The notes below the pieces were generated by a model. The model ran no database searches and was not told where the DNA came from. It saw nothing but the letters and a program-made list of their open reading frames with translations. Both the position numbers and the translations under genes were made by a program. Shown in pieces: positions 17,538 to 27,074 of a stretch of 64,000 nt of DNA (its first letter is position 1; every line of letters begins with the position of its first letter). Source of the stretch: Chryseobacterium glaciei (lineage in GTDB: Bacteria > Bacteroidota > Bacteroidia > Flavobacteriales > Weeksellaceae); assembly GCF_001648155.1 (NCBI RefSeq), contig NZ_CP015199.1:3543001-3607000 (forward strand), read 5' to 3'.

Positions 17538-19673
17538 TTAAGGCATTTTTTTGAAACCTTCCGCTTTTATTTTCCAAGTTCCATCCTTCGGAAAGCCGGG
17601 AAATTCACCTTTAGAATTGTCCCAACCTTCGAGCATCATGGCAACAGTTGTTAAAACTCCGCCATTTCCCGGAAGATAAATACGCAAACGCCCATCTTGA
17701 TAATTGTGACCGTTTTTCAGGTAAGTATTGGTTTGAATATTCATGAAAAGCGCATCCAAAGCCTTGTTTGGAAGTCCCAATCTTGCAGCATTCATTGCAG
17801 TCATCGGGAAATCCCAACCCCAGGTATGTTCCCAATTCCATCTTTCCCAAACGATATCGAGTGTGTTTTTCATGATTTTTTTATCCAATTTCGGAGATTC
17901 GGGAACCATTCCCAATGCTCCAAGAACTGCCGGGTGATCGGTCATCCATTTTGGATAAGTGAAAGAATCTTTCGCAGATTCGGTCGACAGATAAACGCCA
18001 TCCTGAACAGGAAGCGGAGCCAATTTAGAAATGACATCATCCCATTTTTTATCTCTCGGCTGTCCTAATCTTTCTTTCCATTCTTGAGCAACTTTCAGTG
18101 CCCAATCCCAGTATGCCACTTCATAAGTCGGATTGTAAGTATCTTTAGCCGGGAAAACTTCCTGTGCCGGAATCACACCTTTACCCAAATTATAACGCTT
18201 TTTTTCTTTGTCGTAAGTGGCAAAATCTGCCATAAAATCTGCTGTTGCAAAAATCAGATCTTTATATTTTTCCAACACTTTTTTGTCCTTTTTATCGCGG
18301 TACAAAAGTTCGGTCATATAGATTAAATGCGGTTGCTCCCAAATCAAAAAGGCAGCTACAGAAGATGGACTTTCATTTCCGTCATTATCCGACATTTTGA
18401 TCCATCTTACACCTTTGTAGCCTTGTCTTTGGGCTAAAGCTTTTGCTTTTTCAAATGATCTGAAATAATAATCCAATTGTTTTTCCAAAATCTCAGGTCT
18501 TCCCCATAAAGCGTAGTGTACGCCATGCCACCAATGCATTTCTGTGTGTGGTTTTCCGTACCAGCTGTTAAATGTTAAACCTGTTTCTTGTGGAGGATTG
18601 CTTCCTCCGCATTGCACTTTGGTTAAGTATTCAGATAAAACAACCCTGCGTTCCAGTTCATTGGCTCTCGGGTCTGTACTTCCTTCAAAATCGACAGCTG
18701 CGCCACTTTCCCAGAAAGATTTCCAACCTGATGTGCTTTCTTTTTCAGCGTCAGCAAATAATGTTTTACTGCTTTTTGGATTTTTAGACGAAAATTCAAC
18801 ACTTAATTCTATTGTTTTATTTTTAGAAGAAGGTTCGTAAACGAAATAATGTTTCCCCGCTTCGCTTAATTTTCCATCTGTAAAATATAATTGAGTGTAA
18901 TAATCTGCGCTTTGCAATTTATGCTCAATCAATCCTTGAGTTGGATTTGATGAGATTATTTTTGTTGAATGATCTTTTTCATTGCCATAAAAAACTGCGT
19001 CATCCAGAAATTGTCCAGTCGGAGAAGGGTAGTGCGTAAAAACTTTTAATCTTTTTTGTATAATCAAATCCGATTCAATTTTTACCCCAATTTTATCGGA
19101 ATTTTGAAAAGATGCCGTCCATACTTTTACGGGTGTTCCTTCCAATGAGAATTCACTCGTAATAATTCCCGTCCACAAATCAATTTTCTGATTGATATTT
19201 TGTAAATCTGAAATTTTAGCTTTCTGACCATCTTTTTTATACAGTTCAATCCCCACATTTCCCAACTGCAAACGATGCTGATTCACACGGTAATATTCAA
19301 CTGCTTTTTTATTGCGTTCCGGTTCTTTAAGTTGAACGCTGTACAACGCTTTTCGTCCATCATTATTAAAATCATAAGCTTTTAACGTCTCATCAAATTT
19401 ATAATTTTCAGTATTCGGAAAACTATTCCAACCCCATTCGGATTGAGTTCCCAAAGAAACTCCGTTTTTGTAAACCTCAGGAAACGACTGCATTCCGGTA
19501 ATATCAACGGTGTATGCAAATTTTCCGTTTCCGACCGTCAGAGAAGATAAAGTATCAACTTTTGTATTGACAATATTATGACGTTGAACGACTTTTTGGC
19601 GGTCAATTTTCTGGGCATTGAGAGAAGAAAATCCAATGCAAAAAAGACTCAGGTATATGACTAATTTCTTCAT
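17538..19673 (-). CDS. Exported six-hairpin (alpha/alpha barrel) glycosidase-like protein
   Basis: A 711-aa protein with a signal peptide (ends near residue 20, SSLNAQ). The N-terminal beta-sandwich-like half (about 30-300) includes the TVGNGKFAYTVDITG segment. The C-terminal alpha-helical half (about 330-680) has repeated aromatic-rich helices (EMHWWHGVHYALWGRPE, NWEHTWGWDFPMTAMNAARLG, LRIYLPGNGGVLTTVAMMLEG). This two-part layout resembles the GH65/GH95-like six-hairpin glycosidases. I do not recognise an exact family. It is the last gene of the run GH28, 1187-aa protein, this gene. The window has no recognisable GH78 or GH106 alpha-L-rhamnosidase, so it is a candidate for that or another debranching activity (inferred). 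Confidence 0.55.
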   Translation of the reverse strand: MKKLVIYLSLFCIGFSSLNAQKIDRQKVVQRHNIVNTKVDTLSSLTVGNGKFAYTVDITGMQSFPEVYKNGVSLGTQSEWGWNSFPNTENYKFDETLKAYDFNNDGRKALYSVQLKEPERNKKAVEYYRVNQHRLQLGNVGIELYKKDGQKAKISDLQNINQKIDLWTGIITSEFSLEGTPVKVWTASFQNSDKIGVKIESDLIIQKRLKVFTHYPSPTGQFLDDAVFYGNEKDHSTKIISSNPTQGLIEHKLQSADYYTQLYFTDGKLSEAGKHYFVYEPSSKNKTIELSVEFSSKNPKSSKTLFADAEKESTSGWKSFWESGAAVDFEGSTDPRANELERRVVLSEYLTKVQCGGSNPPQETGLTFNSWYGKPHTEMHWWHGVHYALWGRPEILEKQLDYYFRSFEKAKALAQRQGYKGVRWIKMSDNDGNESPSSVAAFLIWEQPHLIYMTELLYRDKKDKKVLEKYKDLIFATADFMADFATYDKEKKRYNLGKGVIPAQEVFPAKDTYNPTYEVAYWDWALKVAQEWKERLGQPRDKKWDDVISKLAPLPVQDGVYLSTESAKDSFTYPKWMTDHPAVLGALGMVPESPKLDKKIMKNTLDIVWERWNWEHTWGWDFPMTAMNAARLGLPNKALDALFMNIQTNTYLKNGHNYQDGRLRIYLPGNGGVLTTVAMMLEGWDNSKGEFPGFPKDGTWKIKAEGFKKMP

Positions 19674-19710
19674 TTTTTTAATTTATTTTATTGAATCAGG
19701 CATTGTCGAT

Positions 19711-19782
19711 CTTAAAATAAGTTTCGGCTAAAGCCTTGATTTTTTTGTTATTTATAAACGGGCTAAAGCCCGTCTCTATTGA
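19711..19782 (-). repeat. Dispersed twin-hairpin repeat, family A (inverted copy)
   Basis: Read on the minus strand it is CAATAGAGACGGGCTTTAGC…followed by a GGCTTTAGCC hairpin and AACTTATTTTAAG. It sits between the stop of the 1187-aa protein gene and the start of the 711-aa protein gene. Confidence 0.8.
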
Positions 19783-19792
19783 TGTTTTACAT

Positions 19793-22700
19793 TTATTTAA
19801 GAACAGTAACGCTCATCATTCCGATGACAACATCGTTGCTCACTGCCGTTAATTTTATAGTTTTTAATTCTTTATTTGGATCAATTGGTAAATCCAGAAT
19901 GGTTGCAGAACCGCCTTCTACGGCGCGATCTGTGAATCCTTTAATGCCTGAATATTTCGCTAAACTTCCGCCTTTATATAATTCTCCGGTTTTTAATTTT
20001 ACTCTGTACGGAATTTTATCATCCGGAATTTCAAAGGCAAAATTATCATCAAGCAAATCCTGCTCGATCGGCCACCAATTGGTTGGATTTTTTAGTTCTA
20101 ATTCTGTAGTCGAACCATCAGCATATTGAACGGTAATTTTTCCATTAATTATCTGTGATTGCATCGGATTCGTAGAACCTGCCATCAGAAAATAGATTTT
20201 TTTTCCTTTTCCTGAAATGGGAATTTCAACCGATCTTGGAAAATTATCCCACTGACTCGTAAAGACAATATTTTTCTCCGAATTATCAATTAAAAAAGGG
20301 ATTTCAAGAAACTCAACCTTGCCGCTTTTTCTTTTATTCATCAATCCGCTGTCGTCGATTTGAGCGTTGATTAATGGATAACACCAATTTCCAATTCCCT
20401 GCCACGGAAGTTGTAATGTTGGGACATTTAGCCTTGGTGAAAGATATTTTTGATTGAAAATTTGGGTTACGCTTTCATTGTATTTTGAAGCTAATGAAAT
20501 GGTGTTGAATTCTCCTTTGTTTTCAATTTCCCAATCTGTAATTTCAATATTTTGCTTAATTCCGTTGTATTCCAATTCAATAGAATTAGTTCCTTTACTT
20601 AAAATATTTGTCGGAATTTCAATAGATGTATTTTTATTTTTCTGAGCTGAAAAAGTTTTATTTAAACCATTAATACTCAATTTTCCATTAATCTGATTTA
20701 ATGATTTTGATTGAATTTGTAACGTTTTATTAATCCATTTGATTTGCAAAGGATATTGAATATTGATGTTCACTGGCTGCCACCATTTGGTTCCGTTTTG
20801 CTCTAACTGAACGAAAAAAGTTCCTTTTCTTTCTTCTTTAATTAACTCGAATTGATTGTATTTTCTATTTTTAATTAATTCCTGAGGATCAAAAACTGCT
20901 TTAATTTTCTTTTTTGAATCTAAATTAAGTTGAAGGTTCTCAGAAATGTAGCTAACATAATCTGTCTTTTCATTTTTTAATACTTCTCCTGAATAATTAA
21001 TTTCAATCTTAAATTCTTTTCCAATCGGAGTTTCAAACTGTACAAAAGGTTGTGAAATAGAATTTGGATTTATCGTCCAATCTACTTTTTTACCATTTAT
21101 TTGTACTGATTTTATTTCGGTATGATTCACAGGAATTTGTATTTCCAAAGCAACCGATTTTGAATAATTTGATTTGAAAAAATATTCTGCCTTTTTTGAG
21201 TTTTGATTAAAATTAAATTCCCAATCAGGAAGTTTCAACTCAGCAAAATTCCAATCTTTAGGAAAGCCTGGTTTAATACTGATTTTATTTTCTAATAATT
21301 TAGGATAAACCCCGAAAAGTCCTTCCGTTAAAGTTCTTGCAGCAACACCAATCGGGTCGGCAAAATCTCTGTACAATTCACCACGAAAAGCATCGTAATG
21401 CGACAATTGCTCAAAATTTCCCGGGCTGATTCCGTAATACATACTTTCTGCCAAATTGCCTTTCCAAAGTAGGTAAGCATCTTCAGTTCTGCCAGCTTGC
21501 CAATATGCCAAGGCAGTTTGTAAATTCTCCGCCAGAGCTACATTGTTGATCGACCAGTCATATGGCTGCCAGTTGGTAGTCGACAAAGTATAATATTTCT
21601 TATCAACTTCTCCTTTTACTTTTATTGGAATTTTAGGAATATAATTGTTGATATATTGAGTGTTTTGATAATCTTCAAATTCATTCAGAATATAAGCATC
21701 TGAAACGTGATAAATCGACCAAATTCCGGGCTTATCATGAAGAATTTGATTACCCAAAGAGTCTTTATATTCAGCGAAATAGCCTTTATTTTTAATCCAA
21801 AGCTGATTTTTCATGGCGTTCAAAATCGATTCGGCTTCTTTTTCGTAAGGTTGAGAATTTTCGCCAATAATTTTCGCCAATTTTGCCATTTCGCGGTTGG
21901 CTCTGTAATTATAGGCAGAAGTATGAGTAACTTTTCCGCCCGAATATTGTAACGCATCACTCGCCCAAATAGCAGCATATGCATCGTAAAGATCGCCACG
22001 TTTGAAATTTCGTTTTTCCCAATCCATGTGACGAACCATCGTTGGCCACATTTTCTTTAAAAACTCAACGTCTCCGGTGTAATTGAAATGAGAAAACATC
22101 TGATCAAAGAAAACCAAATTCATATCATAATGATGCGGCTTGGTATTGTCATTGGGATTTCTCGAAATATATCCGCTTGAAAATACAGAATTGCCCATTT
22201 TTTCGGCATGTCGAGCTAAATGAAGTAAGGTATCCATCTCAACAGGTGCGAAATCTGGTTTCAAAACCTGAGAATTTGAATAGCTTTCAAAATGTTCTTT
22301 TGCACGGTCGTGCCAACTCAGAGCGTCTGCAACATAAGCACCACGCCACGCATTCAATCGCATTCTCCATGCTACAGCACCATGAAGATAGGTTGGACTT
22401 TCCCAAATTCCATCTGCGGCAACGGCTAAAGTTGCTCCGAAATTATTTAAATCCGAATCAGGAGTTTTTAACTGAACTCGGTTGGTTAAATTTAAACGAG
22501 ATTGTTCAGATTCATTAAAAATATTCTTCAATTCTTCATCGGAAAAATGTTTATCTGATTTTCCTTTTGAAATTTGAATATAAATAGGCTGTTTTTGTGC
22601 TGAATAAGAACCGTAAATAATAGGATATTTTTCGTTTTTATTTTGAGTAAATTCACCAAGTTTTTCTAACGTTTTTGCATCAGTGAATTGAAGAGAATTT

Positions 22701-23356
22701 ACATTTGAAAAGCTTCCGTTAACGATTTGAGTTTCTTTTTTCTTATTTAAATAATTTAATTGAAACTGATTTTTACTGATTTTATATTCATTAATTAGAC
22801 AATATTCAGGCAAGAGATAAAATCCGGATTCAGGATCTGCGCCAATATCGCCGTTTCTGCTGAAAGTTGTTCCGCTCGCTCCGCCATAAACTGCGTAGAT
22901 TTTTGTTGAGGAATCTATAGTTGAAGTTTCCATTTTTAAAACCAAACCTTCTTCTTTGGATTGTGCTAAAACAGTTAGTTTTAAAGTTCCAAATCCAAAA
23001 ATCGGATCTTTAATATTGTAAATCATTGATCCCGGACGGTAACGGGTTTCAATCCTTTCTGCATTAATCAATTTTTTTATGGAATTCCCTTTTTGAATAA
23101 CGAACTGAAGATTTCCGCCCATTCCGGGAAGATACAGCGCGAATTCCGGTAAATCTCCGGCTTCGACTCTTGAAGCACGGTTGTCTCCATACAAAGCGCG
23201 GTTGAAACGGTATTTTCCATTAACCAATAAAAAATCACCTTTATCTTCCTTATAATGCAGTTCTCTTTCATTGTTCTGCCAATGTTTCGATTGGGAAAAT
23301 GAAAGTGAATAGGCAGATAAAATGATACAACCTGCTAAAATGGATTTTCTTCGCAT
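19793..23356 (-). CDS. Large exported DUF4450-like protein, putative pectin-side-chain glycosidase
   Basis: A 1187-aa exported protein with a signal peptide ending near residue 22 (LSFSQ). The N-terminal part carries segments I associate with DUF4450 proteins: NGKYRFNRALYGDNRAS near residue 47 and VEAGDLPEFALYLPGMGGNL near 62. The middle (about 300-720) looks like a six-hairpin alpha barrel, with WESPTYLHGAVAWRMRLNAWRG near 318 and TNWQPYDWSINN near 607. Several beta-sandwich-like modules follow to the C-terminus. It follows the GH28 gene after a single base and is surely cotranscribed. The family name is from memory of its motifs and is moderate, and the reaction is unknown. Context suggests action on rhamnogalacturonan side chains. 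Confidence 0.55.
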   Translation of the reverse strand: MRRKSILAGCIILSAYSLSFSQSKHWQNNERELHYKEDKGDFLLVNGKYRFNRALYGDNRASRVEAGDLPEFALYLPGMGGNLQFVIQKGNSIKKLINAERIETRYRPGSMIYNIKDPIFGFGTLKLTVLAQSKEEGLVLKMETSTIDSSTKIYAVYGGASGTTFSRNGDIGADPESGFYLLPEYCLINEYKISKNQFQLNYLNKKKETQIVNGSFSNVNSLQFTDAKTLEKLGEFTQNKNEKYPIIYGSYSAQKQPIYIQISKGKSDKHFSDEELKNIFNESEQSRLNLTNRVQLKTPDSDLNNFGATLAVAADGIWESPTYLHGAVAWRMRLNAWRGAYVADALSWHDRAKEHFESYSNSQVLKPDFAPVEMDTLLHLARHAEKMGNSVFSSGYISRNPNDNTKPHHYDMNLVFFDQMFSHFNYTGDVEFLKKMWPTMVRHMDWEKRNFKRGDLYDAYAAIWASDALQYSGGKVTHTSAYNYRANREMAKLAKIIGENSQPYEKEAESILNAMKNQLWIKNKGYFAEYKDSLGNQILHDKPGIWSIYHVSDAYILNEFEDYQNTQYINNYIPKIPIKVKGEVDKKYYTLSTTNWQPYDWSINNVALAENLQTALAYWQAGRTEDAYLLWKGNLAESMYYGISPGNFEQLSHYDAFRGELYRDFADPIGVAARTLTEGLFGVYPKLLENKISIKPGFPKDWNFAELKLPDWEFNFNQNSKKAEYFFKSNYSKSVALEIQIPVNHTEIKSVQINGKKVDWTINPNSISQPFVQFETPIGKEFKIEINYSGEVLKNEKTDYVSYISENLQLNLDSKKKIKAVFDPQELIKNRKYNQFELIKEERKGTFFVQLEQNGTKWWQPVNINIQYPLQIKWINKTLQIQSKSLNQINGKLSINGLNKTFSAQKNKNTSIEIPTNILSKGTNSIELEYNGIKQNIEITDWEIENKGEFNTISLASKYNESVTQIFNQKYLSPRLNVPTLQLPWQGIGNWCYPLINAQIDDSGLMNKRKSGKVEFLEIPFLIDNSEKNIVFTSQWDNFPRSVEIPISGKGKKIYFLMAGSTNPMQSQIINGKITVQYADGSTTELELKNPTNWWPIEQDLLDDNFAFEIPDDKIPYRVKLKTGELYKGGSLAKYSGIKGFTDRAVEGGSATILDLPIDPNKELKTIKLTAVSNDVVIGMMSVTVLK

Positions 23357-23357
23357 T

Positions 23358-24758
23358 TTATTTAAAATTGGTTAAAGGTTTTCCGTTAACGGTTACATTT
23401 TTCAGTGTCACATTTTTCAAGAAATCCACTTTATACGGAATCTCAACGCCATTAATTTTGGCATTGATCATCGTGAAATCTGTTATCGGTGAAGATTCGT
23501 AAGCATCAGAAAGAACAGCATATTTTCCGCCTTTCTTCACCTGTAAGTTTTCTACCCAAATATTTCTGATAGTCGGAATAAAATTACCGGGTTTTTCATA
23601 ATGCATATTGAAACGCACCGCTGCTTCTTTATAGGCGCCAACTTTTGTGTTGTAGAAAAATACGTTTTCAATGATTCCACCACGGCTTGAGCTGGTTTTA
23701 ATTCTTAAAGCTCTGTCAAGATTTTTACTGTCCATCACATTTCCTATGGCGTAAATGTTTTTTGCTCCGCCTGCAATTTCGCTCCCGATGACAACGCCAC
23801 CATGCCCGTCTTTCATTTCACAGTTTTCGATGATGTGATTTTCTGCTGGTTTTCCGATACCTCTTCCATCTTCGTCTCTTCCTGATTTTATGGCAATACA
23901 ATCATCTCCGGTATCGAAATAAGAATCTTTAATCCAGACATTTTTACAGGCTTCAGGATCAAAACCGTCATTATTAGGGCCATGACTTATTATTTTTACT
24001 CTTTCAATTAAAACATTTTCGCAAAGCACAGGGTTCAGATTCCACATTGGAGAGTTTTTAACTAAAACATCTGCCATGTAGAAATTTTTACTTTTATAAG
24101 GCTGAACAAAATTGGGTCTCAGATAATGTCCATCTCCAAAAATTCTTTCTCTAGGATCTTTCTTTTGAGCCATATATTCGTGAAGTTTTGCACGTGCTGG
24201 ATTTTGTCTTCCCGGACGGGATTCGTTGTAGCCATATTGTTTGGCACCACACCAAAACCACCAATGGTCGTTGTCCGAATTTCCGTCTAATGTTCCTTTT
24301 CCGGTGATGGCGATATTTTCTTCTTCGTAAGCGTAAATTAGGGAAGAATAATTCATACATTCCATTCCTTCCCATCTGGTGAAAACTATAGGATAATCGT
24401 TACTGTCTTGGCTAAACAAAATCGTAGCACCTTCACTCACATGCAGATTAACATTACTTTTTAAATAAATAGCACCCGTCAGGAAAATTCCTTTTGGAAC
24501 TACAACTCTTCCTCCGCCTTCTGAATTACATTTTTCAATAGCTTTCTTAAATGCTTCTGTATTTTTTGTCTTTCCGTCACCAATGGCACCAAAATCAGTA
24601 ATAAGATAGTCTTGTTTTCTGAAATTTGGCTTTATAATTTGTTTTTTTAAGGCATCAATTTCTTTTAAAGGCTGTTGTGCTGAAGTCCAAGGTTTATATT
24701 GAGCCGAAAACGGAATCGATAGTAAAAGTAAAAGAAAGAATAAAGTATATTTTTTCAT
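23358..24758 (-). CDS. GH28 polygalacturonase-like enzyme
   Basis: Inverting pectin hydrolase of the right-handed parallel beta-helix fold. All four GH28 signatures are visible: GPNNDGFDPEACKN (the NxD motif), DTGDDCIAIKSGRD (the DD motif), GHGGVVIGSEIAGG (the HG motif) and LRIKTSSSRGG (the RIK motif), in that order between about residues 265 and 370. The beta-helix opening ITDFGAIGDGKTKNTEAFKKAIEKC is near 52. An upstream in-frame ATG at 24800 exists, but I chose 24758 because it places a clean signal peptide (LFFLLLLLSIPFSAQ) at the N-terminus, giving 466 aa. It leads the minus-strand operon. Polygalacturonase, exo-acting and rhamnogalacturonan hydrolase specificities all occur in this family. 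Confidence 0.88.
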   Translation of the reverse strand: MKKYTLFFLLLLLSIPFSAQYKPWTSAQQPLKEIDALKKQIIKPNFRKQDYLITDFGAIGDGKTKNTEAFKKAIEKCNSEGGGRVVVPKGIFLTGAIYLKSNVNLHVSEGATILFSQDSNDYPIVFTRWEGMECMNYSSLIYAYEEENIAITGKGTLDGNSDNDHWWFWCGAKQYGYNESRPGRQNPARAKLHEYMAQKKDPRERIFGDGHYLRPNFVQPYKSKNFYMADVLVKNSPMWNLNPVLCENVLIERVKIISHGPNNDGFDPEACKNVWIKDSYFDTGDDCIAIKSGRDEDGRGIGKPAENHIIENCEMKDGHGGVVIGSEIAGGAKNIYAIGNVMDSKNLDRALRIKTSSSRGGIIENVFFYNTKVGAYKEAAVRFNMHYEKPGNFIPTIRNIWVENLQVKKGGKYAVLSDAYESSPITDFTMINAKINGVEIPYKVDFLKNVTLKNVTVNGKPLTNFK

Positions 24759-25013
24759 AATGGGAGAAAGTTGTTTAGTTTTTAAAGCTATTATCTTCAA
24801 ATAATTTTCTTTATTAATCGCAATCTAAAATAATTATGAATAATAATTATCCTGCACTGTCGGTATTATAAAATTTTATTTAAAAAAGATAAAATTACTG
24901 TTAAAATCTGCACGAATTGCGTGTTTCCGTAAAACTGAATTTGAAAGAAATTGTTATCATTGCATCAGAAAACTGATAATTAGTCAATGAATAAATTTTA
25001 GAAAAAATCTAAG

Positions 25014-25040
25014 ATTACGGCTTCCCGTAATTTTTTTTTT
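25014..25040 (+). terminator. Strong hairpin with T-run ahead of the GTPase module
   Basis: ATTACGG pairs with CCGTAAT across loop CTTC, followed by nine further T residues, a textbook intrinsic terminator on the plus strand. No plus-strand gene precedes it (the neighbour on the left is transcribed away), so it is either an insulator or part of a leader. A -7-like box TAGTTTTG follows at 25052-25059, which favours an insulator. Confidence 0.7.
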
Positions 25041-25094
25041 GAGGTTGTTTATAGTTTTGAACATTATAAAAACGAAAACAATAACTCAATTATT

Positions 25095-26123
25095 ATGAAT
25101 AAAAAAATTACTCCTGCAGACCTTTTTTTGGGCGTTCTCGCAGTATTACTTATTAGCGTAAGTTTTTACCAGACTTGGCTTGGACTACAGCAGATCTTCG
25201 GGCCAGCATCGTTCGTCATCGCATTGGTTTTATCGCTGTTACTTCTTTTTCTGTGTTGGATGCTCCGAAATGCAAAATTGGAAGGGAAGCCGACGGGAAG
25301 CCTTGTGGGAATCTACATTTTTATTGCCTCTTTTTGTTTTATCGCCAACTTCAATGCGTTGTATACGAGATTTATGAGAACGGATATTTATACGGATGAA
25401 CTTCGCGAAATCAATAAAAATTTCACAAATCTTGAAAATGATATAGAGTCGAAATTAAGTTACAAATACAATAAAATAACCACTCAAAATATCGAGATCA
25501 AGAAGAAACAGTTGATGGAGCAGATCAAAGATCCCGGAAATAAGGGAATCGGAACCCGTGCCCAGTCATTGATCAGAGATGTTGAAAAACTGACAGGTCA
25601 GAAAGTCGATTTACTGACTCCGGTTGGAACCGATTACGAAGATCTTTCAGAAAGAATGGGAAGACAGGTGGATAATATGATATCAGATTTATCTCCCGAA
25701 GAAAGAGCATTGAAAACCGATGTGAATAATGCAACCTTAAAATGGAATAAAAATATTCAGGATTTACTGCTTTTGTCTAAAAAAGAAAAAGATGATATGT
25801 CGCAAGGTTTAATTGATGAATCTCTTTCTGAATATAATAAATTAGGAAGCCGTGCGCAAACAGTTTTAGGAAACGAGAAAATTCATTTCGAACCTGTTGT
25901 CTCACAAACTCAGCAAGTCGGGAAAATAGGTTTTGCTTTTGAACATGCCATCAAAAACTTTGGAATGTACCAGTTTGTTGTTTTGGCGGGATGTATTTTG
26001 TTGGATTTTGTGATCGTAATTATCATTTTATTGGTAACAGATCCTAATAATAACGGGAGAAATAACGGTGGCAGTGTATTTAATAATAAAAGAAAAGGGA
26101 ATACTTTAATTCCTAATAACTAA
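25095..26123 (+). CDS. Four-helix membrane protein of a GTPase module
   Basis: A 342-aa membrane protein of unknown function. Three hydrophobic helices occur near residues 11-30, 36-57 and 70-88, then a soluble helical region (about 89-285) rich in charged residues. A fourth helix is at 290-314 (FVVLAGCILLDFVIVIIILLV), followed by a short Asn/Arg-rich tail. With an even number of helices, both ends should be on the same side of the membrane. It is the first gene of a tightly packed trio: the GTPase-like gene starts 4 bp after its stop codon. I do not recognise a named family. A role as the membrane-embedded sensor or effector of the module is inferred from gene order alone. Confidence 0.6.
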   Translation: MNKKITPADLFLGVLAVLLISVSFYQTWLGLQQIFGPASFVIALVLSLLLLFLCWMLRNAKLEGKPTGSLVGIYIFIASFCFIANFNALYTRFMRTDIYTDELREINKNFTNLENDIESKLSYKYNKITTQNIEIKKKQLMEQIKDPGNKGIGTRAQSLIRDVEKLTGQKVDLLTPVGTDYEDLSERMGRQVDNMISDLSPEERALKTDVNNATLKWNKNIQDLLLLSKKEKDDMSQGLIDESLSEYNKLGSRAQTVLGNEKIHFEPVVSQTQQVGKIGFAFEHAIKNFGMYQFVVLAGCILLDFVIVIIILLVTDPNNNGRNNGGSVFNNKRKGNTLIPNN

Positions 26124-26126
26124 GCT

Positions 26127-27074
26127 ATGGAAAGCAGTAATGAAAAACTAAAACCATTGTTGTTTGAGAACGATAATGAAATTGAAATAGAGGAAACTTT
26201 AAAACCTCTTTCATTTGATTTTAATAAAGATACTCATGACGATTATGTTCCGATTGCGAAAACGATTTCCAATGACATAAAAAATAAAGAGAGCAATTTT
26301 GTATTCTTCTTTGGAACGGCAGAATCTGGAAAATCGGTCATACTTTCTTCAATGTTGTACTATTTGAGGTCGTACGCGGGAGTTTTGAGACCTAAATTAG
26401 GCACACCCAATACAAAAGAAGCCAATGTTCTTTTATCTGATTTTTTTGAAAATTTAAGACAGGGAATTTTACCCAATAGAACAACAAAAGATCAGGTAAC
26501 ACGCATGGATCTGGTTTTTGAACCGAATAATAAGTCTAAAAAAGTGGTTCCGATCGACTTGACTTTTTTAGAAACTTCAGGCGAAAATCACAACGACATT
26601 AAGCGTGGCGGAAGCTATCACAGCAGTATTGAAACGTTTTTAAATGCCAACATTCCACTTACTTTTATCATTGTGACGAGCTACGAATCTGCTTATAAAG
26701 ATGACAGTTTAATTAATGAATTTCTGGATGAACTGGAACGAAAAGGCAAAAATTTAAAATCGGTAAATGCCGTTCTTGTTATTTCTAAATGGGACAAATC
26801 CGGAAGAATGGACGTAGAAAGCGGTGAGGAGCTTGATAATTTTATATTGGAACGTCTGCCGATGACTTCACAGCGAATTAATACTTATGGTTTAAGCAAA
26901 ACTTATTACACAGTCGGAAGTGTGCAAAATTCAACCGGAGAAGAAAGAATCAACTTACTGAATCTTTCTACCGCTGAGGTGCTGGCAAAATGGCTTTACA
27001 GAAGCATTGTCGGTTACGATTTAGATTATGAAGGAACATTTTGGGAACGTTTAAAATTTAGTTTTACGAATTAA
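26127..27074 (+). CDS. P-loop GTPase-like protein of the module
   Basis: A 315-aa soluble protein with the marks of a TRAFAC-type GTPase. The Walker A motif GTAESGKS is at residues 63-70 after a hydrophobic strand. A likely switch/G3 strand, IDLTFLETSGE, is near 143-153 (Glu-Thr-Ser-Gly in place of the standard DxxG). A G4-type base-recognition motif SKWD is at 220-223 after strand AVLVIS. A LRQGILPNRTTKDQ segment near 110 could be switch I. The stop codon overlaps the start of the next gene (TAATG), implying translational coupling. It may belong to the DO-GTPase-like families predicted in bacterial conflict systems, but that is a recollection needing a profile search. GTP binding itself is well supported. 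Confidence 0.7.
   Translation: MESSNEKLKPLLFENDNEIEIEETLKPLSFDFNKDTHDDYVPIAKTISNDIKNKESNFVFFFGTAESGKSVILSSMLYYLRSYAGVLRPKLGTPNTKEANVLLSDFFENLRQGILPNRTTKDQVTRMDLVFEPNNKSKKVVPIDLTFLETSGENHNDIKRGGSYHSSIETFLNANIPLTFIIVTSYESAYKDDSLINEFLDELERKGKNLKSVNAVLVISKWDKSGRMDVESGEELDNFILERLPMTSQRINTYGLSKTYYTVGSVQNSTGEERINLLNLSTAEVLAKWLYRSIVGYDLDYEGTFWERLKFSFTN

Noticed and set aside
17697-18068. Open frame on the plus strand inside the 711-aa protein gene
   Set aside because: Lies wholly antisense to a well-supported coding sequence and has low-complexity composition with no recognisable domain.
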